Origin: Streptomyces leeuwenhoekii
GTDB taxonomy: Bacteria; Actinomycetota; Actinomycetes; Streptomycetales; Streptomycetaceae
NCBI RefSeq assembly: GCF_001013905.1
Contig: NZ_LN831790.1
Location: 6,834,001-6,898,000, forward strand
DNA: 64,000 nucleotides
Direction: 5' to 3'
This document shows positions 52,297-60,638 of the stretch, one piece after another. The translations under genes and the position numbers were made by a program. The notes beneath the pieces are model-generated. The model saw only the letters and a program-made list of their open reading frames with translations. It was not told the DNA's origin and made no database searches. Numbering within the stretch: position 1 is the stretch's first letter; the number at the start of each line of letters is the position of its first letter.

Positions 52297-53531
52297 GCCG
52301 AGAAGACCCCGATGCCGTTGGGGACCGGGCGCTCGGCGCCGCCGCTCGGGTGGTTGCGCACCGCGGCACCGGTCGCGCCCGGCGCGCGGGCGACCAGGGT
52401 CGTCGAGCCTCCGCCGTCCAGGCTGAAGCCGTCGGCCGCGCCCAGGTCGCGCAACGTCTCGGCCACTTCGGCGACGGTCAGGCCGGTCCGGTACGCGGGC
52501 GCCCCGTCCAGGGCCAGCAGCAGCACCCGCCGCCCGCCGTCCGCGATGCCCACGGCGGTGCGTACGGCCGCGGTGCGGTCGTCGAGTCCCGGCAGCGGCA
52601 GGCCGTCCGCGAGCACCGGGCAGCCGCCGAGCGCGAAGCGGAACGGCACCCGGGACGCGGACGCCACCAGCCGGTGCCGCACCCGGACCGGCTCGCCGGG
52701 CGACAGCTCTCGCAGCAGCCGCGCTCCCGCCTCCCGGCCGACCAGCACGGTCGTGCCCGGGGCGATCGGTCCGCTGCCGGGCGTCCCGGAGGCGGACACC
52801 ACCCGGCCGCCGCGGACCGTCACCTCGTAGGTGTCCGTGCTGCACGGTGCGGCCCGGTCGGTGTCCGTGCCGCAGGTGGCCCGCACCCGGGAGGCGCCGC
52901 CCCAGTCGCTGGTGAAGGCGCCGACCGAGCCGACCGGCAGCGCGTACTGGTTGAGCCCGCCGAGCGGCAGCCGCCCCCGGGGCGTGCGCACCGATCCGTC
53001 GAGGGACAGTCCGTCCAGCCGGGCCCGCCGGTCCGCCCCCACCCCGAACACGTCCTCGGTGGACGTGCCCGGTGGCAGCGCGGGCCCGAACCGCTGGCCG
53101 TCGGGGACCGCCGCCTTCAGTGCCCGGCCGCCCGCGATCGCCGGCCCCACGCTCGCGCCGGTCGCCTCGACGCCCGGGTGCTGGGTCTCGGAGATGTTGA
53201 AGAAGTCGCCGTTGACGCCCGCGACGGCGCCCTGCGCGTCGGCCAGCCGGGAGACGGGCGCGCGGGCGGCCACCGCGCCCGGATGCAGCAGTCCGAGGCG
53301 GACGCGCGGATCGCGCAGGTCGACGCGGAGCACATGGGCGTGGGTCACGCCCTTGGCCGCGGGGAGATCGAACTCCTCGTAGGTGACGCCGGGCGCGATC
53401 GCGGTGGCCTGCTGTGCGGCACCGGCCGGCGCCGCCCCGGCGAGGGCCGCGCCGGCCAGTGTGCCGAGTGTCACGAGTACCGCCAGTACCGGTCTGCCGC
53501 CCGTCCGCGGCCGCTCACGGTGACGTGTCAC
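52290..53531 (-). CDS. secreted phosphodiester glycosidase (NAGPA domain) family protein
   Basis: The 413-residue exported protein has a signal peptide (VLAVLVTLGTLAGAALAG). The NAGPA domain shows VAGVNGDFFNISETQHPGVE, LGGCPVLADGLPLPGLDDRT and FSLDGGGSTTLVARAPGATG with the conserved acidic residues. Family members cleave N-acetylglucosamine or teichoic-acid phosphodiesters, so a wall-polymer substrate is plausible. The GTG at 53531 has a GGGGG stretch upstream and gives a correct signal peptide. Convergent with the small membrane gene with two bases between stops. Confidence 0.8.
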   Translation of the reverse strand: MTRHRERPRTGGRPVLAVLVTLGTLAGAALAGAAPAGAAQQATAIAPGVTYEEFDLPAAKGVTHAHVLRVDLRDPRVRLGLLHPGAVAARAPVSRLADAQGAVAGVNGDFFNISETQHPGVEATGASVGPAIAGGRALKAAVPDGQRFGPALPPGTSTEDVFGVGADRRARLDGLSLDGSVRTPRGRLPLGGLNQYALPVGSVGAFTSDWGGASRVRATCGTDTDRAAPCSTDTYEVTVRGGRVVSASGTPGSGPIAPGTTVLVGREAGARLLRELSPGEPVRVRHRLVASASRVPFRFALGGCPVLADGLPLPGLDDRTAAVRTAVGIADGGRRVLLLALDGAPAYRTGLTVAEVAETLRDLGAADGFSLDGGGSTTLVARAPGATGAAVRNHPSGGAERPVPNGIGVFSAP

Positions 53532-53692
53532 GCCAACCCCCTGATGCCTCGTCAGCTCGCTTCCGTCAGGGACGAAGTGCACCAGAGAGCGGGGGCTTGC
53601 GGGGGGTCCGTCGCGCCGACGGCGCGAGAACGGCGGGAAAACGCGCCCCGTTCGGTCGGGCCCGCGACCCACCGCGTCGACGATTACGTATG

Positions 53693-53722
53693 TTGCCATA
53701 CCTATCTTTCCATAGGTATAGT
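53693..53722 (+). promoter_or_regulatory. MarR promoter with autoregulatory palindrome
   Basis: TTGCCA (53693-53698) and TATAGT (53717-53722) are 18 bases apart, and the GTG start follows six bases later, so the mRNA is leaderless. The palindrome ATACCTAT-N6-ATAGGTAT (53698-53719) fills the promoter and is an excellent MarR operator. Confidence 0.75.
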
Positions 53723-53728
53723 CGTCGG

Positions 53729-54202
53729 GTGAGCGACTCCAGCACCCCGAGCCGGGACATCGACCGTGTGGCCTCCGGCCTCGCGGCGTGCCTCCCTGTG
53801 CTGCACCGGGCGCTGGACCGGCAGATCGCCGCGGAGTACCCGCATCCCAAGCCGCCCGAGGGCCAGCTCGCCCTGCTGCGATTCGTCGAGTCGCGCGAGG
53901 GCGCCACGGTGCGCGAGGCCGCCGAAGCGCTGCTGATGAAGGCCAACAACGTCAGCGCCCTGGTCTCCCAGATGACCGAGCGAGGGCTGCTGGAGCGCCG
54001 GCAGGACGGCGCCGACAAGCGCGTCGCCCACCTCCACCTCACCGCCACGGCCCGACGCCGGGTGGCGGAGGTGCGGGAGCTGGAGACCGCCCACATCCGC
54101 CGTGCCCTGACATCCCTCACCGAGGGTGAGAAGGACGCGCTCGGCTCCGCCCTGGGCGCCCTGATGGCGCTGGCGCACCGGCTCCACCCCGCCGCCCGCT
54201 AG
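53729..54202 (+). CDS. MarR-family transcriptional regulator
   Basis: The 157-residue dimeric winged-helix protein has VREAAEALLMKANNVSALVS as the recognition region, followed by MTERGLLERRQDGADKRVAH, the wing with the conserved DxR turn. The GTG at 53729 is fixed by the leaderless promoter. It is encoded 187 bases before a DHA2 exporter on the same strand, the usual arrangement of a repressor that releases the promoter on binding a toxic or phenolic ligand. The signal is not known. Confidence 0.88.
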   Translation: MSDSSTPSRDIDRVASGLAACLPVLHRALDRQIAAEYPHPKPPEGQLALLRFVESREGATVREAAEALLMKANNVSALVSQMTERGLLERRQDGADKRVAHLHLTATARRRVAEVRELETAHIRRALTSLTEGEKDALGSALGALMALAHRLHPAAR

Positions 54203-54389
54203 CGGCCCGTTCCCGCACCGGCCCTGCCGTGTGGGGACGGCCGCGCGCCCCGCGCATCCCGCCCCGTGCGCCTGTACGCCTGCGTGCCCGTGTGCGCGCG
54301 TGCGCCGATTCCGTGTACGCCGGTCCGCTGTCCGCCGCGGGCCGCCGGGGCCCGTATCACCCCCTGAACCTCGAAGAGAAGGCTCATCC

Positions 54390-55982
54390 ATGTCGTCCAC
54401 GTCCGTGGATCACTCCACCCCGCCCGCGCCCGACGCCGCCCCACCGGCGGCCCGAGGGCGCCGGGCCAACCCCTGGCTCACCCTGTGCGCCGTCGCGTTC
54501 GGCCTGTTCATGGTCCAGCTCGACGGCTCCGTCGTGGCCATCGCCAACCCCGAGATCGGCAGCGACCTGCACGCGAGCACCGCCGAACTGCAGTGGGTGA
54601 CCAACTCCTACCTGCTCGCGCTCGCCGCCTCCCTCATCCTCGGCGGCAAGCTCGGCGACCGCTTCGGCCGGCGCACGTTCTACCTCGTCGGCGTCGTCGG
54701 GTTCACCGTCGCCTCGGTCGCCATCGGACTGTCCGGATCGATCGAGGGCGTCGTCGTCTTCCGCGCGCTCCAGGGCCTCTTCGGCGGTCTGCTGATGCCG
54801 AACACCCTCGGTCTGCTGCGCGCCGTCTTCCCGCCCCGCAAGTTCGGCATGGCGGTCGGCATCTGGGCGATGGTCTCCGCCGTGTCCACGGCGCTGGGCC
54901 CGATCGTCGGCGGTCTCCTCGTCGAGCACGTCAACTGGGAGTCGGTCTTCTACATCAACGCGCCCATAGGCGTGATCGCCCTGGCCTTCAGCGCCTGGGT
55001 GCTGCCGCAGAGCCGGAACACCGGCGCGGGGGAGCGGTTCGACATCCCCGGCGTCGTCCTGCTCGCCGCCGGTCTGCTGTGCGTGGTCTTTGGCGTCGTC
55101 AAGGGCGAGACGTGGGGCTGGAGCTCCGCCGGCACCCTGGGTGCCGTCCTCGCCGGTCTGGTGATCCTGGTCCTGTTCGGCTGGTACGAGACCCGCGTGG
55201 CGCACCCGCTGCTGCCGATGCGGCTGTTCCGCAGCCGGGCGCTGACCGTCGGCACGGTCATCACCGCGCTCAACTTCTTCGTCATGCTCGGCGTGATCTT
55301 CTTCGTCATGCTCTACCTGCAGAACGTGCGGGGCTTCACGCCCGTCGAGGCCGGTGTGCGCACGCTGCCGCTGAGCCTGGCCTCCCTGGTCGCCTCGCCA
55401 CTGGGCGCGGCCCTGACCCAGCGTCTGGGCGCCCGCTTCACCATGCCGCTCGGCATGGTGCTCCAGGCAGCCGCCTGCTTCGGCATGCTCACCTGGCAGA
55501 CCGACTCCTCCTACGCCACCATGTGGCCGCCGTTCATCGCGCTCGGCCTCGGCGTCGGCATGGTGATGTCCGCGTCCTCCGACGCCATCGTCGGCAACGC
55601 CCCCGTCCAGGACGGCGGTGTGGCGGGCGGCCTGCAGGCCACCACCCTGCAGATCGGCGGCGCCCTCGGCACCTCTGTGCTGGTCTCCCTGATCAGCGGC
55701 AAGGTGGGCGCCACGCTCACCGGCGAACTCACGGACGCGGGGGTCCCCGCGGCGATGGCGCGCGGCCTCCAGGAGGCCAAGGACGCGGTGGCCATGGGCG
55801 TCGCCCCCGTCTCCGGCGACATGCCGGCCGGGCTCAGGGCGGCCGTCGTGGAGGGCAGCGGGCAAGCCTTCCTCAACGGCGTGCACGCGGCCGTGGTCGT
55901 CACCGGTGTCCTGTGCCTGATCGGCGCGGTCGTCGCGGCCCTCGGCCTGACCCGCCCGGGCCGCCGGAGCGCGGACCGCTGA
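54390..55982 (+). CDS. DHA2-family (14-TM) MFS drug exporter
   Basis: This 530-residue EmrB/QacA-like proton antiporter has FMVQLDGSVVAIANPEIGSD (motif D1), ILGGKLGDRFGRRTFYLVGV (motif A), GPIVGGLLVEHVNWESVFYI (motif C) and a C-terminal pair of helices. The ATG at 54390 follows GAAGAGAAGG and leaves a Pro/Ala-rich N-terminus. Expression is probably controlled by the MarR protein encoded upstream. A long hairpin follows the stop. Confidence 0.9.
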   Translation: MSSTSVDHSTPPAPDAAPPAARGRRANPWLTLCAVAFGLFMVQLDGSVVAIANPEIGSDLHASTAELQWVTNSYLLALAASLILGGKLGDRFGRRTFYLVGVVGFTVASVAIGLSGSIEGVVVFRALQGLFGGLLMPNTLGLLRAVFPPRKFGMAVGIWAMVSAVSTALGPIVGGLLVEHVNWESVFYINAPIGVIALAFSAWVLPQSRNTGAGERFDIPGVVLLAAGLLCVVFGVVKGETWGWSSAGTLGAVLAGLVILVLFGWYETRVAHPLLPMRLFRSRALTVGTVITALNFFVMLGVIFFVMLYLQNVRGFTPVEAGVRTLPLSLASLVASPLGAALTQRLGARFTMPLGMVLQAAACFGMLTWQTDSSYATMWPPFIALGLGVGMVMSASSDAIVGNAPVQDGGVAGGLQATTLQIGGALGTSVLVSLISGKVGATLTGELTDAGVPAAMARGLQEAKDAVAMGVAPVSGDMPAGLRAAVVEGSGQAFLNGVHAAVVVTGVLCLIGAVVAALGLTRPGRRSADR

Positions 55983-55987
55983 ACGGC

Positions 55988-56022
55988 GGCCGGCGGCGTC
56001 CCCTCCAGGGGCGCCGCCGGCC
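55988..56022. terminator. long hairpin between convergent genes
   Basis: Eleven-base arms GGCCGGCGGCG and CGCCGCCGGCC enclose an inner CCCC/GGGG stem. It lies between the exporter stop and the facing luciferase-domain gene. Confidence 0.7.
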
Positions 56023-56031
56023 CCGCGCGGC

Positions 56032-56421
56032 TCAGCCGGTCCCGGCGCCGTCGCGTGGAAGCACCGCCACCCGGTGGTAGTTGCAGCCGCCCGGCGCTCC
56101 GGCCGTGGGCCATGTCTGATGCGCTTTGAGGGCGATGCTCACCAGGCTCAGCAGCAGGTCGACATCGGCCTCGCAGTCGAGGTGCACGGTCACCCAGCGG
56201 GAGCCGGGGACCAGATGGATCGCGCTGGAACCGTCGAGGTCGTAGTGGAAGCGCTGGATGGCCCGGCGGGTGAGGTGCAGGTCCACATCCCGGTCGGAGT
56301 GGAAGTGGACGATCTCGTCCCGGACGGAGCGGAGCGCCCGCCCGGTACCGCAACTGGCCGGACCCGAGGACAGGTCGGGCCAGGCTTCCAGACGCTCCAG
56401 GGCACGCTGGGCCAGAGTCAT
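56032..56421 (-). CDS. luciferase-domain (DUF5519-like) protein
   Basis: This 129-residue cytoplasmic protein contains EIVHFHSDRDVDLHLTRRAI, GSRWVTVHLDCEADVDLLLS and SIALKAHQTW, matching DUF5519, a domain named after its occurrence near luciferase-like proteins. No catalytic residues are known. The ATG at 56421 lacks a clear Shine-Dalgarno. It stands alone between a drug exporter and the cellulase cluster. Confidence 0.6.
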   Translation of the reverse strand: MTLAQRALERLEAWPDLSSGPASCGTGRALRSVRDEIVHFHSDRDVDLHLTRRAIQRFHYDLDGSSAIHLVPGSRWVTVHLDCEADVDLLLSLVSIALKAHQTWPTAGAPGGCNYHRVAVLPRDGAGTG

Positions 56422-56589
56422 GGGCCCATCGTCGCGCGCTCACCGCCTCGCAACCAGAGGTTGAGCATTTTGTAACCAGTACGTGAGGGACCGGAGTGCC
56501 GGGTCCGGCCGGAGGGAGCGCTGCGCGGGGGGCCCGCGCAACGCTCCCGGTCACCCGGCGGCGCGGTGCCGGTGCGGGTGGTCAGCCGG

Positions 56590-57762
56590 TCACGGGTTCA
56601 CACAGCCGATCGTGCCGATCGGCAGGTTGTTGCCCGTAGAGGTGGCGGTGAACCCGAACGTCACCGTGCCGTCGGCCTGGATGACACGGTTGTGATCCAC
56701 GTTCCTGACCGTCACCGTGCCGTCCGAGCCGGTCGTCAGCGAGCCGTTCCACACACTGTTGATCCGGGTGCCCGTGCCGGGCTTCCACTGCACGCCCCAT
56801 CCGTTGAGCGGCTGCGTCGCGTGGTTCATCACCTCGACCTCGCCCTGGAAGCCACCGTTCCAGGCGCTCACGATCTTGTAGACGGCCATGCAGGAACCGG
56901 TGTGCGGAGGCTGCGTGGGGCTCGTCGTCGAGGTCGGGGTCGGGGTGGGGGTGGGCGTCGTGGTGGCGGTCGGGGTGGGAGCCGGAGTGCTGCCCGAGCC
57001 GCGGATGCCGGTCACCTCGCCGTTGCCGCCGTCGAAGACGATGTCGGAGCAGGAGAAGAAGTTCTCCTGGCTGTCCGACCGCACCCACTGCATGAAGATC
57101 AGCGCGTCACCGGAGCGGCCCGAAGGCAGCTTCAGGTCCCAGTAGTAGTGGCCGCCGTTGGAGCCAGCCCCGCCCTGCTGCGGCGGGTTGGTGACGGTCT
57201 GGATCAGCTCCAGGTCGCTCCAGCCCAGCTGGGAGGTGGGCGACCAGCCGGGCTTGGTGACGTACACCCGGAAGTCGCCCGGGTGGGCGGCCCAGTTGCT
57301 GTACTGCACCTTGATCGTCGCTCCGGACGTCAGATGCGTCCGGGGCCAGTCGGCGCGGGCGGCGTTGTAGGCGGAGAAGTCGTACGGCGACCGGTCACCG
57401 GCGCTGCACAGTTTGCCGTCCGGCACGTAACCCGCGCCGCGCCCGCCCGCGTTGGAGTCGAGCACGGCGAACCAGTTGTACAGGGCCGTCGAGCCGCTCT
57501 TGCTCAGCGCGTCCTTGCACGCGGGGTTGGTCGGGTTGAGCGCGCCGGTGCCCGAGATGGCGTCCAACTGGCACAGGTAGGTGCGCGAACCGGGCATCAT
57601 CGCCACACCGTGGGCCTGCGCGCTGCTCTGCCCGAGCACGGACAGACCGAGCCCGCCGAGCAGGGTGGCCAGGACCGCCAGCAGGGAGAGCAGCTTGCCG
57701 TGCCGCACTCTGGGGTGGCTCGGCTTCCGCGCTGTCGGTGTCGCCTGTGTTGCATGTGTCAT
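56590..57762 (-). CDS. AA10 lytic polysaccharide monooxygenase with CBM2
   Basis: This 390-residue secreted copper enzyme oxidatively cleaves cellulose. The signal peptide ends QSSAQA and the mature protein begins HGVAMMPGSRTYLCQLD, so the N-terminal His of the copper brace is exposed. The second His lies in YSNWAAHPGDFRVYVTK. The core ends near residue 250, then comes a Thr-Pro linker and a C-terminal CBM2 (VYKIVSAWNGGFQGEVEVMN). The sequence most resembles cellulose-active CelS2/LPMO10C. The ATG at 57762 is the start. It is the last gene of the cellulase cluster. Confidence 0.9.
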   Translation of the reverse strand: MTHATQATPTARKPSHPRVRHGKLLSLLAVLATLLGGLGLSVLGQSSAQAHGVAMMPGSRTYLCQLDAISGTGALNPTNPACKDALSKSGSTALYNWFAVLDSNAGGRGAGYVPDGKLCSAGDRSPYDFSAYNAARADWPRTHLTSGATIKVQYSNWAAHPGDFRVYVTKPGWSPTSQLGWSDLELIQTVTNPPQQGGAGSNGGHYYWDLKLPSGRSGDALIFMQWVRSDSQENFFSCSDIVFDGGNGEVTGIRGSGSTPAPTPTATTTPTPTPTPTSTTSPTQPPHTGSCMAVYKIVSAWNGGFQGEVEVMNHATQPLNGWGVQWKPGTGTRINSVWNGSLTTGSDGTVTVRNVDHNRVIQADGTVTFGFTATSTGNNLPIGTIGCVNP

Positions 57763-58061
57763 CGCTGTGCCTCCGGTGTCTCCAGTGGTGCCGGTATGGG
57801 TGAGAGAGCCAGGACGGTCGAGGGCGCGGATGCGCTGGAGCCCTCGCCCGTCCGGGGACGTGCTCCGACCGGACGGGCGAGGGGGACAAGGGGGGAGAGG
57901 GGAGAAGGGGTGCGGCGGGCGAGCGGGGGGAGGGGCGGCGGACAGGGGGACGAAGGGCAAGGGGACGGGGGGGCGGGGGGAGGGGCGACGGACAAGGGAA
58001 CGGGGGCGTGGGGAGCGGGGCGACGGACAGGGGGACGGGGGCGTGGGGAGCGGGGTGTGGA
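57763..58061. repeat. G-rich 35-bp tandem repeats in an intergenic region
   Basis: Two clean copies of a 35-base unit beginning CGACGGACA and ending GGGGAGCGGGG lie at 57986-58020 and 58021-58055, with a degenerate copy at about 57937-57985. The plus strand holds many runs of four to seven G, so quadruplex formation is possible. The mRNA-like strand of the cellulase genes is correspondingly C-rich. No gene is present. Confidence 0.7.
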
Positions 58062-58262
58062 TCAGGCGGGTGGTGGGTCCCCGGTCGTCCGGGTATCGGT
58101 GAGCGGGCTGCCGACGTGCGGTTCCGCGGCGGCGGGCTGCCCGGCGAACTGGCCGGTCAGGCCCAGTACCAGGGTGGTCAGCACGGTGGCCAGCGCCGCC
58201 GAGCGTCGCCGGTGACGCGAGCTGGGCGGCGGGGCGCCGGCGGGTCCGGTCCGGTCGGTCAT
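58062..58262 (-). CDS. orphan signal-peptide ORF, probably a truncated exported enzyme or small secreted peptide
   Basis: The 66-residue product starts MTDRTGPAGAPPPSSRHRRR, followed by a classic signal core (LATVLTTLVLGLTGQFAG) and QPAAAEPHVGSPL, the kind of junction seen at the start of GH6 or GH48 cellulases. It then stops after TRTTGDPPPA. GAGGAGAG lies seven bases before the ATG at 58262, so it is likely translated. It sits in the cellulase cluster between GH3 and LPMO and immediately upstream of the G-rich repeats, which may mark the deletion scar. Confidence 0.5.
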   Translation of the reverse strand: MTDRTGPAGAPPPSSRHRRRSAALATVLTTLVLGLTGQFAGQPAAAEPHVGSPLTDTRTTGDPPPA

Positions 58263-58307
58263 CGTCTCTCCTCGGAGGTACGGAGCGGGCGGCGTGCGGT
58301 CGTACGG

Positions 58308-60506
58308 TCAGGAGCCGGCGCACTGCGGGGCGGGTGTGCCCGCGGTGCCGTTCGCGGTGAAGCCGAACGAGGCGGTGGCGCCGGGGGACAGAGCGCCGTT
58401 GTGCGCGGTGTTGCGGACGGTGGCCCGGCCCTGCGAGACCGTCAGCGAGCCGTTCCAGAGACTGCTGACGGTGGCTCCGCCCAGGTCCCAGGCGACGGAC
58501 CATCCGGTCAGCGGGGCGGTCCCGGTGTTCTTGACGGTCATCTCCGCCTGGTAACCGCCCGACCAGGAGGAGGCGACGCGGAACTGGGCCGTGCACGCCT
58601 TGGGGGCGGGGGTGGGCTCCGGGTCCGGATCGGGGCCGGTACCGGTGTCGTAGGTGAGCCCGTAGCCGTACGGGAACAGCGGTGTCTTGCCGTCGCCCTG
58701 GTTGATGGGCTGCTGGGAGGCACTGCTCATCCATGTCACGGGCAGCTCGCCGGTCGGTGCGTGGTCGCCGAACAGCACGTCGGAGACCCCGCCGCCCTCG
58801 GTGCCCGGCAGCCAGGCGGCCAGCAGCGCCTTCCAGGCGGGCAGCCGGCCGGCGATGTCCAGCGGCCGGCCGGAGACCAGGACCACGACGACGGGGACCC
58901 CGCTCGCCTCGAGCCGGGCGAGGGTCTGCAGGTCCTCCTGGTCCAGTCCCATGCCGCCGGGCCGGTCGCCGCGCATCTCGGCGTACGGCGTCTCGCCGAC
59001 GACGGCCACGGCGGCCGTGTAGCTGCCGTCGATGCCGTTGCCGTAGCGGTCGTAGGTGACCCGGGAGGGGTCGGTGACGGCGGCCCGGATGCCCTGGAGG
59101 ACCGTGGTGCCTTCGGTGACGGCACCGCTGCGGCCCTGCCAGCCCACCGTCCAGCCGCCGCTCTGGTTGCCGATGTCGTCGGCGGACTTGCCGGCGACGA
59201 ACAGCCTGGCGCTCTTGGCCAGCGGCAGCACGCCGCCGTCGTTCTTCAGCAGCACCTGCGACGCGCGCACGGCCTCGCGGGCCAGCGCCCGGTGCTCCGC
59301 CGAGCCGACGCCCGGGGTCAGGGAGCGGTCGGTGTAGGGCCGCTCGAAGAGTCCGAGCTGGAACTTCTTGGTGAGGATGCGGCGGTTGGCGTCGTCGACG
59401 CGCGCCATCGGGATCCGCCCGGCGCTCACCTCGCCGCGCAGCAGGCTCAGGAACCTCTTGTAGTCGTGCGGGACCATCACCATGTCGACGCCGGCGTTGA
59501 CGGCCGTGCCGATCTCGGCGGCGGTGAAGCCGCTCTGGCCGTCGAGCTGGTCGACGGCCGCCCAGTCCGAGACGACGAAGCCGGTGAAGCCCAGCTCGCC
59601 CTTGAGGACGTCGGTGACCAGGTACTTGTGGGCGTGCGACTTCACACCGTTCCAACTGCTGTACGACAGCATCACCGAACCCACGCCGCGCCGCACCGCC
59701 TCCTTGAACGGCGGCAGATGGACCGCGCGCAGTTCGGCCTCGGACACCTGGGTGTCGCCCTGGTCGACGCCGCCGGTGGTGCCGCCGTCGCCGAGGTAGT
59801 GCTTGGCGGTGGCGAGCACGGAGGCCGGGCCGGAGCCCAGGGTCTCCCCCTGGAGGCCGGTGACGAACGTCGTCATCGCGCCGGGCACCTCGGGCGTCTC
59901 GCCGAACGACTCGTACGTCCTGCCCCACCGGTCGTTGCGCGCCACGCACAGGCAGGGCGCGAAGGACCAGTCGATGCCGGTGCCGGCGACCTCCCGCGCC
60001 ACCGCCCGCCCGACGCGCTGCACGAGGGCGGGGTCCCGGGTGGCGCCCAGCCCGATGTTGTGCGGGAAGATCGTCGCGCCGCGCACCGCGTTGTGGCCGT
60101 GGACGGCGTCGATGCCGTAGATCATCGGGATGCCCAGCGGGGTCCCGAGGGCGGTGCGCTGCAGGGAGTCGTAGGTGTCCGCCCAGGTCTGGGCGTTGTT
60201 CGGGCTGACGGTCGAGTCGCCGCCGGAGAGCACCGAGCCGATGCGGTACGTCGCCAGATCGGACTGCGGGACCAGCGCGTCCTTCTCGATCTGCGCCATC
60301 TGCCCGATCTTGTCGTCCACGGTCATCCGGGACAGCAGATCGGCGACGCGGTCGGCCACCGGCAGCGACGGGTCCTGATACGGCAGGGCGGTGGCGGAGA
60401 CCGGTTCGGGCGGCGGGCCGGCGGTGGCCTGCCCGGTCAGGGACAGGGCCACGGCGCACAGCGCGGCGACGAGCACCGGGCGGCGCGGGAGAGGCGAGCG
60501 GCTCAT
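58308..60506 (-). CDS. secreted GH3 beta-glucosidase with CBM2
   Basis: This 732-residue exported enzyme hydrolyses beta-1,4-linked glucose ends. It has a signal peptide (VLVAALCAVALSLTGQATA), the GH3 N domain (MIYGIDAVHGHNAVRGATIF; nucleophile Asp in GFTGFVVSDWAAVDQL near residue 302), the C domain (AREAVRASQVLLKNDGGVLP, GETPYAEMRGDRPGGMGLDQ), a short Pro linker and a C-terminal CBM2 (RVASSWSGGYQAEMTVKN). A CBM2 on a GH3 enzyme is less common and ties the enzyme to crystalline cellulose. Confidence 0.9.
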   Translation of the reverse strand: MSRSPLPRRPVLVAALCAVALSLTGQATAGPPPEPVSATALPYQDPSLPVADRVADLLSRMTVDDKIGQMAQIEKDALVPQSDLATYRIGSVLSGGDSTVSPNNAQTWADTYDSLQRTALGTPLGIPMIYGIDAVHGHNAVRGATIFPHNIGLGATRDPALVQRVGRAVAREVAGTGIDWSFAPCLCVARNDRWGRTYESFGETPEVPGAMTTFVTGLQGETLGSGPASVLATAKHYLGDGGTTGGVDQGDTQVSEAELRAVHLPPFKEAVRRGVGSVMLSYSSWNGVKSHAHKYLVTDVLKGELGFTGFVVSDWAAVDQLDGQSGFTAAEIGTAVNAGVDMVMVPHDYKRFLSLLRGEVSAGRIPMARVDDANRRILTKKFQLGLFERPYTDRSLTPGVGSAEHRALAREAVRASQVLLKNDGGVLPLAKSARLFVAGKSADDIGNQSGGWTVGWQGRSGAVTEGTTVLQGIRAAVTDPSRVTYDRYGNGIDGSYTAAVAVVGETPYAEMRGDRPGGMGLDQEDLQTLARLEASGVPVVVVLVSGRPLDIAGRLPAWKALLAAWLPGTEGGGVSDVLFGDHAPTGELPVTWMSSASQQPINQGDGKTPLFPYGYGLTYDTGTGPDPDPEPTPAPKACTAQFRVASSWSGGYQAEMTVKNTGTAPLTGWSVAWDLGGATVSSLWNGSLTVSQGRATVRNTAHNGALSPGATASFGFTANGTAGTPAPQCAGS

Positions 60507-60638
60507 GCGGACGGGCCTTTCCGGGACGGTCCGTACGTGGGGAGTTCCGGGGCCCGCCCTGTCGGCGCAGGGAGGAAGAGCGAGCCCCGGAGCGGGTGGG
60601 GCGCGGCGGGCGCACGGCCCGCCGGCCGGGTCACCGCG

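Noticed and set aside
57763..60615. A single long minus-strand frame joining GH3-region sequence to the LPMO gene
   Set aside because: Only the last 391 codons (from 57762) are real; the rest overlaps the GH3 gene in another frame and the C-rich repeat.
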